Below, piece after piece: positions 36,335 to 44,937 of a stretch of DNA of 64,000 bases. The number at the start of each line of letters is the position of its first letter. Within the stretch, counting starts at the first letter, position 1. The notes beneath the pieces are model-generated. The model searched no databases. It was not told the origin of the DNA and saw only the letters and a list, made by a program, of their open reading frames with translations. The position numbers and the translations under genes were made by a program. This DNA comes from an uncultured Saprospiraceae bacterium (GTDB taxonomy: Bacteria > Bacteroidota > Bacteroidia > Chitinophagales > Saprospiraceae). The stretch covers positions 27,000-90,999 of the forward strand of contig CALDYY010000076.1 of assembly GCA_937944245.1 (NCBI GenBank), read 5' to 3'.

Positions 36335-37504
36335 ATGTTCAAACCATCAAAAAGATTGGGAGAGGTTGAAGAATATTACTTCTCTAAGAAATTGAGGGAA
36401 ATCAAAGAATTGAATGATAATGGGAAAAAAATTATCAACTTAGGCATTGGTAGTCCTGATTTGCCACCGGCTAAAGAAGTGGTGGAAGAGCTTAACCGAC
36501 AAAGCGTATTCCATCAACATCATGCCTATCAAAGTTATTCAGGAATACCTGAATTGCGACAGGCATTCGCTAACTGGTATAAACAGTATTACAATGTCAA
36601 TCTAAATCCCGACAAAGAGATACTACCACTTATTGGCTCAAAAGAAGGTATCATGCACATTAGCATGACCTACCTAGATGCTGAAGATGAAGTACTTGTA
36701 CCAAATCCAGGTTATCCAGCATATAGAGCAGTAGCTAATTTGACTGGAGCAAAGGTAGTCAATTATGATTTAGAAGAAAGTCATCAATGGTTGCCTAATT
36801 TAGAGGCTTTAGCTGCACAAGATTTGTCTAAAGTCAAATTAATGTGGGTAAATTATCCAAATATGCCCACTGGAGCCAATGGAAGTAAGCAATTCTTTGA
36901 ACAACTCATTCGTTTTGCTCACGACCATCGCATTTTAATTTGTAACGATAATCCATATAGCTTCGTTTTGAATGATGAACGTTTTAGCTTATTAGAAGTA
37001 GATGGCGCAAAGGAAATCGCGATTGAATTAAATTCTTTGAGTAAATCGCACAATATGGCAGGTTGGCGTGTGGGTATGATGGCAAGCGATGCTAGATATA
37101 TCAGCGATGTGCTACGTTTTAAGAGTAATATGGATTCTGGAATGTTTAAACCCGTTCAACTAGCAGCTACCAAAGCACTTCAGTTACCGCAATCTTGGTA
37201 CGACGAGTTGAATGTGATTTATAAAAAGCGGAGACAAAAAATCTTCTTGATGATGGATGTTTTGCAATGCCAATATGACCCAAACCAAGTTGGCATGTTT
37301 GTTTGGGCAAAAGTTCCTTCACATTATGAATCAGGGTATCAACTGGCGGATGAAATATTGTATCAAGCCAATGTTTTTATCACACCTGGTGGTATCTTTG
37401 GTACAAATGGCGACCGATATATTCGTGCATCGCTCTGTAATCCAGAAGAAGTGTTGAATGAAGCCATTGACCGAGTTGTAAAAGTAATGAGCACAACAGT
37501 ATGA
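36335..37504 (+). CDS. Class I/II aminotransferase, probably aromatic
   Basis: This 389-residue PLP-dependent fold type I enzyme has the PLP lysine in SLSKSHNMAGWRVGMM (near residue 233), the N-terminal INLGIGSPDLPP and the NPGYPAY motif. Overall it resembles aspartate and LL-diaminopimelate aminotransferases. Its place between prephenate dehydratase and prephenate dehydrogenase points to transamination of phenylpyruvate and 4-hydroxyphenylpyruvate, the last step of Phe and Tyr synthesis. The stop overlaps the start of the next gene (ATGA), indicating translational coupling. Confidence 0.87.
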   Translation: MFKPSKRLGEVEEYYFSKKLREIKELNDNGKKIINLGIGSPDLPPAKEVVEELNRQSVFHQHHAYQSYSGIPELRQAFANWYKQYYNVNLNPDKEILPLIGSKEGIMHISMTYLDAEDEVLVPNPGYPAYRAVANLTGAKVVNYDLEESHQWLPNLEALAAQDLSKVKLMWVNYPNMPTGANGSKQFFEQLIRFAHDHRILICNDNPYSFVLNDERFSLLEVDGAKEIAIELNSLSKSHNMAGWRVGMMASDARYISDVLRFKSNMDSGMFKPVQLAATKALQLPQSWYDELNVIYKKRRQKIFLMMDVLQCQYDPNQVGMFVWAKVPSHYESGYQLADEILYQANVFITPGGIFGTNGDRYIRASLCNPEEVLNEAIDRVVKVMSTTV

Positions 37505-38352
37505 TTGTAACGATTATAGGTATAGGTTTAATTGGTGGCTCTTTAGCCATCACACTAAGGGAAAATGGTTTTGCGCAAACTATAATTGGCGTGGACATGA
37601 ACGAGGAGAGTTTGCATAAAGCGTTGCGCAGAAAGATTATTGACGAAGCATTGCCATTGGAGCAAGCGATTGAAAAATCGCAACTCATTGTCGTAGCCGT
37701 TCCTGTGGATTCCTTACTGGTACTAATCCCCAAGATATTAGACCAAATTACCCATCAAGTTGTCATTGATGTAGGCTCAACAAAAGTAACCATTATGGAC
37801 ACTGTCAGAAATCATCCTAAGCGAAGGCATTTTGTGGCAACCCATCCAATGGCAGGAACAGAGTTTTCAGGTATTGAAGCGGCTATTCCAAATTTATTTG
37901 ATGAGAAATATACTGTTATTTGTGATGTAGAAGATAGCGCACCAGCAGCAGTAGAAGTAGTGGAGAAGTTATACCGTTCTATTCCCATGAAAATCATTTA
38001 TCTAAATGCTAAAGACCACGATGTACATACGGCATATGTATCGCATATTTCGCACATTAGCTCTTTTGCATTGGCATTAACGGTACTAGAAAAAGAAAAA
38101 GATGAGGAACGCATTTTTGAACTGGCTAGCACAGGGTTTAGTTCTACCGTTCGATTGGCTAAAAGTGAACCCGATACTTGGATTCCTATTTTTAGACAAA
38201 ATCGAGATAACTTGTTGGATGTGTTAGACGAACACATTAACACTTTATCACAATTTCGTTCTTTGCTTATCAAGCGAGATTTTGATAAGATTAGAAAACT
38301 TATGGAAGAAGCAAATCATATTAAAAGAATTTTAAATCAGAAAAAAGTGTAA
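37501..38352 (+). CDS. tyrA: Prephenate dehydrogenase
   Basis: The enzyme oxidatively decarboxylates prephenate to 4-hydroxyphenylpyruvate, the precursor of tyrosine, using NAD(P). The 283-residue protein starts with the Rossmann motif VTIIGIGLIGGSLAI (residues 2-16). DVGSTKVTIM (near 80) and the ATHPMAGTEFSGIEAA segment (near 113-128), with the catalytic histidine, are characteristic of TyrA. It has no ACT or chorismate mutase domain, so feedback control probably lies in the leader attenuator and in the partner enzymes. It overlaps the aminotransferase gene by four bases and is followed after three by the DAHP synthase gene. Confidence 0.94.
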   Translation: MIVTIIGIGLIGGSLAITLRENGFAQTIIGVDMNEESLHKALRRKIIDEALPLEQAIEKSQLIVVAVPVDSLLVLIPKILDQITHQVVIDVGSTKVTIMDTVRNHPKRRHFVATHPMAGTEFSGIEAAIPNLFDEKYTVICDVEDSAPAAVEVVEKLYRSIPMKIIYLNAKDHDVHTAYVSHISHISSFALALTVLEKEKDEERIFELASTGFSSTVRLAKSEPDTWIPIFRQNRDNLLDVLDEHINTLSQFRSLLIKRDFDKIRKLMEEANHIKRILNQKKV

Positions 38353-38355
38353 ACT

Positions 38356-39423
38356 ATGGATATGCACATCAAACGCATTTTCGACAAACAAGGTCCTATC
38401 GTTATTGCTGGACCATGCAGTGCTGAATCAGAATCACAAGTGTTAGAAACTGCTCGTGAACTGGCTCACCAAAACATTGATTTATTTCGTTCTGGCATTT
38501 GGAAACCTAGAACACGCCCCAATTCTTTTGAGGGGGTTGGCGTAATTGGATTAGGATGGTTAAAACGAGTGAAAGAAGAAACTGGCTTAAAAGTTACTAC
38601 GGAAGTTGCCAATACTTCTCATGTTTTTGAAGCCTTAAAGGCAGGTATTGACGTACTTTGGCTAGGTGCAAGAACAACTGTAAATCCTTTTGCAGTGCAA
38701 GAAGTAGCCGACGCTTTGAAAGGTGTGGACATTCCAGTAATGGTAAAAAATCCAATTAATCCAGATTTACAACTTTGGATTGGTGCTATCGAACGACTTT
38801 ACAATGCAGGCATTACTAGAATTGCAGCCGTTCACAGAGGATTTTCCTCACATGAGCAAACGCGCTACCGCAACGTACCGAGATGGCAAATTGCAATTGA
38901 TTTAAGAAGTAAATTTCCTGATTTAGAAATTTTTTGCGACAATAGCCACATTTGTGGTCGCAGGGATATTCTTCAGGAAGTAGCTCAAAAAGCATTAAAC
39001 CTCAACTTCGATGGAGTAATGACAGAGGTGCACCCAACGCCAGACAAAGCATGGAGTGATGCACAACAGCAAATTACACCTTCTCAGTTTAAAGATTTGA
39101 TGAGTAGTTTAGTCATCCGCAAAATAACAACAGATAATGCTGAATATCAACACCATATTGAGCATCTTCGCCATGAAATTGACGAATTGGATAACGACAT
39201 TATGAATCTTCTTGCTAACAGAATGAAAATTGCAGAGCGCATTGGCGAATATAAAAAACGCAACAACATTGCCATTCTTCAAACTGGCAGATGGAATGAA
39301 ATATTAGAAACCGCCGTTAAGCAAGGTAAAGCAAAAGGATTAAGCGAAGAGTTTGTAAAGAATTTCTTTAAAGCAATTCATGACGAATCCATTAACTATC
39401 AAGAAAGAGTTATGAACGCCTAG
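38356..39423 (+). CDS. Bifunctional DAHP synthase / chorismate mutase (AroQ type)
   Basis: The protein catalyses both the entry step of the shikimate pathway (PEP plus erythrose 4-phosphate to DAHP) and chorismate to prephenate. Residues 10-255 form a type I-beta DAHP synthase barrel with GPCSAESESQV, FRSGIWKPRTRPNSFEG, VMVKNPINPD, IFCDNSHICGRRD and MTEVHPTPDKAWSD, which carry the metal and substrate residues. Residues 268-355 form a C-terminal AroQ chorismate mutase helix bundle (LRHEIDELDNDIMNLLANRMKIAERIGEYKK). Fusion to AroQ is thought to confer prephenate inhibition. It is the last gene of the operon, so prephenate synthesis and its two fates are co-expressed. Confidence 0.95.
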   Translation: MDMHIKRIFDKQGPIVIAGPCSAESESQVLETARELAHQNIDLFRSGIWKPRTRPNSFEGVGVIGLGWLKRVKEETGLKVTTEVANTSHVFEALKAGIDVLWLGARTTVNPFAVQEVADALKGVDIPVMVKNPINPDLQLWIGAIERLYNAGITRIAAVHRGFSSHEQTRYRNVPRWQIAIDLRSKFPDLEIFCDNSHICGRRDILQEVAQKALNLNFDGVMTEVHPTPDKAWSDAQQQITPSQFKDLMSSLVIRKITTDNAEYQHHIEHLRHEIDELDNDIMNLLANRMKIAERIGEYKKRNNIAILQTGRWNEILETAVKQGKAKGLSEEFVKNFFKAIHDESINYQERVMNA

Positions 39424-39446
39424 TTCTGTTAACTTTTAATTTCCTT

Positions 39447-39509
39447 AGAGAAACTATCTAAAAATTAGTCATTTATGTAAGTGATAAGCATTTTTTAGAT
39501 AGTTTCTTT
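39447..39509 (+). terminator. Intrinsic terminator of the aromatic operon
   Basis: AGAAACTATCTAAAAA (39449-39464) pairs perfectly with TTTTTAGATAGTTTCT (39492-39507), and two more pairs extend it. The loop is 27 nt, and TTATTTTTG follows. It lies 24 bases past the stop codon of the DAHP synthase gene. Confidence 0.8.
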
Positions 39510-39561
39510 ATTTTTGTTGGGTAGTTTTTACATTTTCAGCCAGCAAAAAAATACTCCAATA

Positions 39562-40746
39562 ATGAGATTATTCATTGCATTCCTAATTTTCTTGTGCCTA
39601 AGTTGCATGCAATCTACCACTATGGTACAACAAATTGTGGAAGATATTCGAGTAGCTTACGCTCCAGATAAACGAGTAGCAACTTTTGAAGTAAGTGCAA
39701 CGCCCAAGAGTGGTAAGGTTCTGCTTAGTGGAGAAACATCTATTCCGGAGGCAAAGAGCTTACTTTTACAGCAATTACAAAACATCGGTGTGAGCTATAT
39801 AGATAGCATTTTACTATTGCCCGATGAACAACTGGAAGGAATGACCTATGGTGTGGTTAATTTATCCGTCTGCAATATTCGCTCTAACCCTAAACACTCC
39901 GCAGAGTTAGCTACGCAAGCCAATTTGGGTACTCCTCTACTTGTACTCAAGCGCGAAGGCGAATGGTATAGAGTACAAACGCCTGATAAATATCTTGGAT
40001 GGTTAGATAATGGTGGATTTACCTTAATGAATCGAGTTGGCTATGACAATTGGCTAGCTCGACCCAAAACTATCTATAAAAATGACTTTGGATTTTCTTT
40101 TCAACAGCCTGATTTACAGAGTACAAGAGTTAGCGATTTAGTAGCAGGCAACATTTTAGCCATTGATTCGATAGGTGAAGCATTTACTAGGGTAATTTAT
40201 CCCGATGAAAGAATTGCCTATGTAGCGAATAATGAGTTGAAGGACTACAACACTTGGATAAATCAAGATAGTGTAAAAACAGAACAATTACTCGCTGACG
40301 CTCAGCGACTTATGGGGCGACCATACCTTTGGGGTGGCACTTCTGAGAAAGGAATGGATTGTAGTGGATTCACTAAAACTGTTTATTTTATGAATGGTTT
40401 GATGTTGCCTCGCGATGCCTCGCAGCAAGTGCATGTAGGCGTAGAAATAGCTTACGACACCACCTGGCAAAATCTACTGCCGGGCGATTTTCTATTTTTT
40501 GGTCAAAAAGCTAACGCAATGCAAAAAGAAAAAATTACTCACGTTGCTATTTATTTGGGGAATGGCAAAATCATTCACGCTTCTGGAACAATAAGGATAG
40601 AAAGTTTAAAAAGGGGTGATATTGATTTTAATGAGTACCGTTTTAATACTTTTGTGCGTGCCAAACGCATGACAGAAAACATTGGAGAAAATGGCGTGTT
40701 ATACGTGAAAGACATTGCTGCATACCAATTACCTAAAGCAGATTAA
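39562..40746 (+). CDS. NlpC/P60 (C40) peptidase lipoprotein with SH3-like domain
   Basis: The start at 39562 gives a lipoprotein signal MRLFIAFLIFLCLSC with Cys15 as the lipidated residue; the frame is open upstream but has no signal character. The product has 394 residues. A bacterial SH3-like module (about residues 100-155, YGVVNLSVCNIRSNPKHSAEL...GEWYRVQTPDKYLGWL) precedes the C40 domain (245-380). The catalytic triad is visible: Cys in GMDCSGFTK, His in KITHVAIYLG and a further His in KIIHASG. The family cleaves gamma-D-Glu-diamino acid bonds in peptidoglycan stems, so a wall-remodelling or recycling role is likely. Confidence 0.9.
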   Translation: MRLFIAFLIFLCLSCMQSTTMVQQIVEDIRVAYAPDKRVATFEVSATPKSGKVLLSGETSIPEAKSLLLQQLQNIGVSYIDSILLLPDEQLEGMTYGVVNLSVCNIRSNPKHSAELATQANLGTPLLVLKREGEWYRVQTPDKYLGWLDNGGFTLMNRVGYDNWLARPKTIYKNDFGFSFQQPDLQSTRVSDLVAGNILAIDSIGEAFTRVIYPDERIAYVANNELKDYNTWINQDSVKTEQLLADAQRLMGRPYLWGGTSEKGMDCSGFTKTVYFMNGLMLPRDASQQVHVGVEIAYDTTWQNLLPGDFLFFGQKANAMQKEKITHVAIYLGNGKIIHASGTIRIESLKRGDIDFNEYRFNTFVRAKRMTENIGENGVLYVKDIAAYQLPKAD

Positions 40747-40868
40747 TAATAGCCAAAAAGCAACATCAACTAACCTAAACAAGTGACTAAATACTACAAT
40801 CCTAGTCTAAATAGTTGTAATCATTATTTTTGTTCAACATATTTTTTCCAAATTAAAATCAATTTATA

Positions 40869-41576
40869 ATGAAATCATTTGTATTACTTTTATTTTTTAG
40901 TATCGCTTTACTCAATTTTGGGATAACTCAAAAAAAGGATTTACAAGTTAAAGGAGTAGCAGTTGACCAGTTAGTTGTTCGCGAAAATATGCAACTACTC
41001 AATTCAGAGTCCAAAAATGCACTTATCTTAGGTTTGCCCAATGCTAATGCAAAAAAAGCAGAAAGTGTATGGCAAGATTATGCAAAACAATTCAAAGCTA
41101 AAAGCACTAAAAAAGATAAAAAATCAGGGGTTTATTTTTCTGACGACGCAATTTTATCAAAGATAAGTAACAATACAGTGGACTTATATGCTCGCTTTGA
41201 AGATGGCAATAGCGGTACAATCATAACAGTTTGGTTCGATTTGGGTGGTGCTTACTTAGCTTCTGAAATACATAGCGATGCTTACAAGCAAGCAGAAAAT
41301 ATGCTCAAGGACTTTGCTACAGCAGTAAATCGTTCTTTGGCAGAAGACAATGTAGCAGAGCAAGAAAAAATTCAGAAGAATTTAGAAAAGGAGTTAGATA
41401 AATTACAAAAAGATAACAAAAAATATAACGATAAAATAGAAGAAGCCAAAAAAATAATTGCTGACATGGAAGCCAGCATTATACGAAATGAGAAAGACCA
41501 ACAAACCAAACAAACAGAAATCGAAAACCAAAAAAAAGAAGTTGATAAAGCAAAAGAAAAAGTAAAGGAGTTTTAA
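40869..41576 (+). CDS. Secreted protein with C-terminal coiled coil, unknown function
   Basis: I do not recognise this 235-residue protein. It has a signal peptide (residues 1-19, MKSFVLLLFFSIALLNFGI), a globular region (about 25-155) with a predicted strand-rich stretch (NTVDLYARFEDGNSGTIITVWFDLGGAYL), and a Lys/Glu-rich coiled coil (160-235) ending at the C-terminus. A periplasmic or outer-membrane-associated structural role is possible. It has its own transcript: a terminator precedes it, a TATTTTTG box lies at 40825-40832, and a convergent terminator follows. Confidence 0.65.
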   Translation: MKSFVLLLFFSIALLNFGITQKKDLQVKGVAVDQLVVRENMQLLNSESKNALILGLPNANAKKAESVWQDYAKQFKAKSTKKDKKSGVYFSDDAILSKISNNTVDLYARFEDGNSGTIITVWFDLGGAYLASEIHSDAYKQAENMLKDFATAVNRSLAEDNVAEQEKIQKNLEKELDKLQKDNKKYNDKIEEAKKIIADMEASIIRNEKDQQTKQTEIENQKKEVDKAKEKVKEF

Positions 41577-41585
41577 TAAATTTAA

Positions 41586-41636
41586 TAAACGTCAAATCTG
41601 TTTAGCACTACTTTAGCTAAATAAATTTGACGTTTA
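41586..41636. terminator. Bidirectional terminator between convergent genes
   Basis: TAAACGTCAAAT (41586-41597) pairs perfectly with ATTTGACGTTTA (41625-41636), and a second short pairing of TTTAGC with GCTAAA lies inside. It separates two converging genes and can act in both directions. Confidence 0.7.
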
Positions 41637-41655
41637 CTGCCTATGAATCAAGTAT

Positions 41656-43098
41656 TTAATTTCTAGGTGCAGCCCTAATAGTAGTGCTTTCCTGAATCCA
41701 ACAGGGTACAAAAAAACGTCCACCTTCTTGTAATTTCCTAGAGAAGATATCTTCTACACTTGGCATATATTGGGTATATCGCTCAATATACTTAATAGCT
41801 TCTTTTGCTACACTAGCATCCACCTGTTTTGCTTTATTCCACATATCAATCGCTACCCAAGTCACGACTTGGCTATCCCAACCTGTACCAGGTCCACAAA
41901 GTGGTCCGCTAGAAGCATAAAGCCTACCAATAAGCATGTAAGGCTCGCCCCAGCTTGGACGTACTTCTGATGCACGCAATGCCCATGTACGCGCAAGTGG
42001 AAAATTGCGCAAGTGAGAATAGTAAATTTTAGAAATTAATAATAGTAAATCCGCTTTTCGAGTGGCATCAGGAGCTTCGTCGGCTGCCTTTTTAAACTGC
42101 TCAAGGGCACAGTCATAATCCGCATTGCGCAAGCAATCATAACCTTGTTTAGCTGCTCCAGGTGCAGTTTCTTCTACACAATTTTTATTTCCTGCTGCTA
42201 TTACTTGCGCCATCACAGGGTCTTCATTAGGACAACCACCCCATCTTAACCTGCTGAAAACCAATCGAATGGTATCACAATCGGTTTGTGCTACTTCAAA
42301 ATCTTTGAAATATTGATTTTTATAATAATCACAGTCATAAAAATCCTTTACGGCTTCAAATGCACGTAAACGCTCGGGAGCATAGTCATTGATAACTTTC
42401 CAACGCTCGCAATAAACACCTTCACATTTTTTTAATCCATTGGCAATAATTTCCCGAATTAATCCCTCATATTTTTTAGCCTCTGTATTATCAATTACGC
42501 CTTCTTGTTGTAGTTCCACCAATAGTGCTGTGAATGGATTGATAGCAAAGTCATTTACTTTCAAACCATCTCTATCTATTGATTTCTTAAACAATTTATA
42601 GATTTCTATTTTAGATTTTCGATTAGGATATTTATAATAGTAGTCAAAGGCTCGACGTGCATCTACATATCCACCTGCCTGAGGATAGCAGCCTTCTATT
42701 TGGTCGTACAGTTCAAAAACAGCATCAATATATTCTTCTCGTTTTATAGAATCTTCTGTTTGAGTAATAAAAAATTCATAAAAGAAAATACCATCGGAGT
42801 AAACTGTATTTCGCTTACCATCGGCGGCTGGAGCAACAGCATACACTTTTTTCCAAAGTTCAAATGCTCTGGGTAAATTGTTCACTTTTAAAAAATCGCG
42901 ATATAGTACGTAATCTTCCTCTGCTTGATCGGGATTAGGAGCATCTTTAAATTTAGGGCAAGGACTTAAATCTTCATCTAGCGCTATGGATTTTTCAGGC
43001 GTTTTAACAGTTGTTTTTGCTACTTCTTCTGCTACTTTTGGCGTGCAAGTGATTAGTCCAAAGACCAATCCAAATAAAGCTAACCATTTAATGTTCAT
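41656..43098 (-). CDS. TPR-type lipoprotein, unknown function
   Basis: This 480-residue lipoprotein has the signal MNIKWLALFGLVFGLITC, with Cys18 as the lipidation site. The body is helical with TPR-like character. The clearest repeats are near residues 320-390 (GYDCLRNADYDCALEQFKKAADEAPDATRKADLLLLISKIYYSHLRNFPLARTWALRASEVRP). A cluster of cysteines lies in the central region. I cannot name a specific function; a periplasmic or outer-membrane scaffold is likely. It runs against the upstream gene and is divergent to the MORN-repeat gene. Confidence 0.72.
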   Translation of the reverse strand: MNIKWLALFGLVFGLITCTPKVAEEVAKTTVKTPEKSIALDEDLSPCPKFKDAPNPDQAEEDYVLYRDFLKVNNLPRAFELWKKVYAVAPAADGKRNTVYSDGIFFYEFFITQTEDSIKREEYIDAVFELYDQIEGCYPQAGGYVDARRAFDYYYKYPNRKSKIEIYKLFKKSIDRDGLKVNDFAINPFTALLVELQQEGVIDNTEAKKYEGLIREIIANGLKKCEGVYCERWKVINDYAPERLRAFEAVKDFYDCDYYKNQYFKDFEVAQTDCDTIRLVFSRLRWGGCPNEDPVMAQVIAAGNKNCVEETAPGAAKQGYDCLRNADYDCALEQFKKAADEAPDATRKADLLLLISKIYYSHLRNFPLARTWALRASEVRPSWGEPYMLIGRLYASSGPLCGPGTGWDSQVVTWVAIDMWNKAKQVDASVAKEAIKYIERYTQYMPSVEDIFSRKLQEGGRFFVPCWIQESTTIRAAPRN

Positions 43099-43252
43099 GT
43101 TTTTTTTATGTTTTTTGTTTTTAATAATTATCTTCAGACATTCTTACTTAGCAACAATAATAACAAAATTTTATCAAATTGCCAAAACTAGATGTCTCTA
43201 TCTTTTTAAGAATAGGTTATTTTTGCGCTTCAAAATATAAAACGTTTAAATT

Positions 43253-43855
43253 ATGAGTACAAGTACAACTAGAGTCTATGTTATGTTCCTACTTTGCTTA
43301 CTTACTATGGCTTGCCAACAAAACACTTCCTCTCAACCTGAAGGTGCTTTAGATTTAAAGAACTTTGAAGAAGAGCCATTGAAAGGCACTAAGGTAAAGC
43401 GCGTAGTTCGTCGCAGTCTTGATGGCAAGGTTATGGAGGAGGGGTTTGTCAGAAATGGGCTGAAAGATGGCGCATGGATAACTTATGACGACGAAGGTAA
43501 AGTGATGACGGTTACCACCTACATCGAGGGGCAACTTAATGGTATCCACTTAGAACTAGACAAAAGCTATCGCTTAGTTTCTACTACGGGTTATAAAAAT
43601 AACGACTTTCATGGGTCAGCCAAAAAGTATAAATTTAGTAGAGTGACCGAAGAATTGCCTTATGAAAACGGCAAACTAGATGGACTCTACAAGAAATTCT
43701 ATGAAAATAATGGTCAACCACAACTAGAAGCCAACTATAAAAATGGTTTACAGCATGGTATTATGAAACAGTTTAATTCGGAAGGCAAACAAATAATGGA
43801 AATTGTCTATGAAAATGGCAAGCAGCTTAGCAGTAAAATTATAGGCGCAGAATAG
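43253..43855 (+). CDS. MORN-repeat lipoprotein (YwqK-like)
   Basis: This 200-residue lipoprotein has its lipobox cysteine in LLTMAC near residue 21. From about residue 70 on it consists of MORN-type repeats (NGLKDGAWITYDDEGKVMTV, NGKLDGLYKKFYENNGQPQLEANYKNGLQHGIMKQF). Such repeats are found in surface and membrane-associated proteins. Database labels such as YwqK antitoxin are inherited from one family member, and no toxin gene is adjacent here. The actual partner or ligand is unknown. A long hairpin follows the stop codon. Confidence 0.78.
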   Translation: MSTSTTRVYVMFLLCLLTMACQQNTSSQPEGALDLKNFEEEPLKGTKVKRVVRRSLDGKVMEEGFVRNGLKDGAWITYDDEGKVMTVTTYIEGQLNGIHLELDKSYRLVSTTGYKNNDFHGSAKKYKFSRVTEELPYENGKLDGLYKKFYENNGQPQLEANYKNGLQHGIMKQFNSEGKQIMEIVYENGKQLSSKIIGAE

Positions 43856-43859
43856 TATC

Positions 43860-43931
43860 TTAAGTATTGAGCGTTAGGTATTTAAGTTTAAAATGATGGT
43901 CTTCCTTAAATACCTAACGCTTGGAACTTAA
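43860..43931. terminator. Long hairpin downstream of the MORN gene
   Basis: AGCGTTAGGTATTTAAG (43870-43886) pairs perfectly with CTTAAATACCTAACGCT (43905-43921), and three wobble pairs plus six more pairs extend the stem outward to 43860 and 43931, with one mismatch. The 18-nt loop has no T tract after it. It could act as a terminator or represent a small hairpin-type repeat. Confidence 0.55.
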
Positions 43932-43973
43932 TACCTAAAAGTTTGTTATGGAAGTATGACAAAATAAAGGTAT

Positions 43974-44186
43974 ATGGCAAATAAAGACAACCATCCACTC
44001 TTTCCCTTACAGCCACAAACCCGCAAAGCATTTGCAGCACATTTAGGTATAAGCTACGATACCCTCAAAAGGCGTGCAGAAAAGCTCGATATTAAACTTC
44101 CAAAACGTATTTTACTTACCCCTGACTTACAAAGAACATTACTACAAGGACTGGAATACCAAACGCTGCTAGACAAATACGATTAA
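43974..44186 (+). CDS. Small helix-turn-helix-like protein
   Basis: This 70-residue protein has a central HTH-like segment (FAAHLGISYDTLKRRAEKLDI, residues 19-39), and the residues before and after fit short flanking helices. I do not recognise a specific family. It could be a small transcription factor or a DNA-binding accessory protein. It stands alone between the hairpin at 43860 and the promoter of the next gene. Real coding is likely because the ORF is uninterrupted and the HTH pattern is coherent, but neither is proof. Confidence 0.55.
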   Translation: MANKDNHPLFPLQPQTRKAFAAHLGISYDTLKRRAEKLDIKLPKRILLTPDLQRTLLQGLEYQTLLDKYD

Positions 44187-44288
44187 AGTTAATAAAAAGT
44201 TAAAGTTTTCCTTTTTTGCTTAATCCTGCGTCATGTTGCATGATGCTGCTTGATAGTGCTTTGTCTTGCCTAATTAACCAAATATTTA

Positions 44289-44321
44289 TTTGTTTGAAAA
44301 AAAAACAACAAATTATCTTTG
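44289..44321 (+). promoter_or_regulatory. Promoter of the 44403/44938 gene pair
   Basis: TTTG (44289-44292) is followed after 21 bases by TATCTTTG (44314-44321), a full match to the Bacteroidota consensus; a second TTTG at 44293-44296 would give spacing 17. The leader before the start codon is about 75 bases. Confidence 0.75.
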
Positions 44322-44402
44322 TATAGTAAATTGTTGCGCAGCATTTATGATTAGGTAAAGCCTGTTTAGGGTATTTTTTTAAATCTTAAAATTATTTTAT
44401 TT

Positions 44403-44873
44403 ATGAAAAATGTCATTTTAATTCAGTTTTTATTGTTAACATTTGTTGCAGTATCTTATCAGACGTATGCGCAGCAGATAAGTAGCGATAATAGCCAACT
44501 CACTACAATTTTATATTACTGGGAAGGCAAGGTTAACGGAGAGAAATTTAAAGGAGATGGTACAGTGGTTGCCGACTCGAAGACAGGGGAATTCTCTGCA
44601 ATCGCTAATTTTGATGCAATGCCAAGTTCATTTGAACCAAGTTTAGCTGGCTGGTCAATTATTTCTCTTTCATGTGGTAATACCTCGAAGAAAGAAGGAG
44701 CACAGAATATCATTTCGCTTACAGCAGGTAGTTATCAAAGTGTTCGTACAATTAATTACTATGATGAGAAAGATAATTTCTTGGGAAATCTTGAGATAAA
44801 TGGTAGGTTTTCCATTATTGGACCAAGTGTATTTAAGGGCGAAATTGCAGTTATTGGAACCTATAAAGGGTAA
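44403..44873 (+). CDS. Small secreted protein, unknown function
   Basis: This 156-residue protein has a signal peptide (residues 1-23, ending TYAQ). The rest is predicted beta-rich with aromatic and Ser/Thr-rich strands (LYYWEGKVNGEKFKGDGTVV, RTINYYDEKDNFLGNLEING). I do not recognise a family. It is preceded by a consensus promoter and followed after 64 bases by an outer-membrane beta-barrel gene of the TonB-receptor type, so the two are probably co-expressed. A ligand-binding or surface accessory role is possible. Confidence 0.6.
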   Translation: MKNVILIQFLLLTFVAVSYQTYAQQISSDNSQLTTILYYWEGKVNGEKFKGDGTVVADSKTGEFSAIANFDAMPSSFEPSLAGWSIISLSCGNTSKKEGAQNIISLTAGSYQSVRTINYYDEKDNFLGNLEINGRFSIIGPSVFKGEIAVIGTYKG

Positions 44874-44937
44874 ATTGATTCAAATTATAAATCTTACTTA
44901 TTAAACAAACAACAAAAAAGTTAAAATTGTTTTTTCT

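Noticed and set aside
39509..39516. TATTTTTG as a -7 promoter element for the NlpC/P60 gene
   Set aside because: The octamer coincides with the T tract of the preceding terminator and has no TTTG box at the right distance, so a chance match is likely.
43253..43855. Annotation as an antitoxin of a toxin-antitoxin system (YwqK label)
   Set aside because: No toxin gene is adjacent, and the protein is a lipoprotein made of MORN repeats, which does not fit a cytoplasmic antitoxin.
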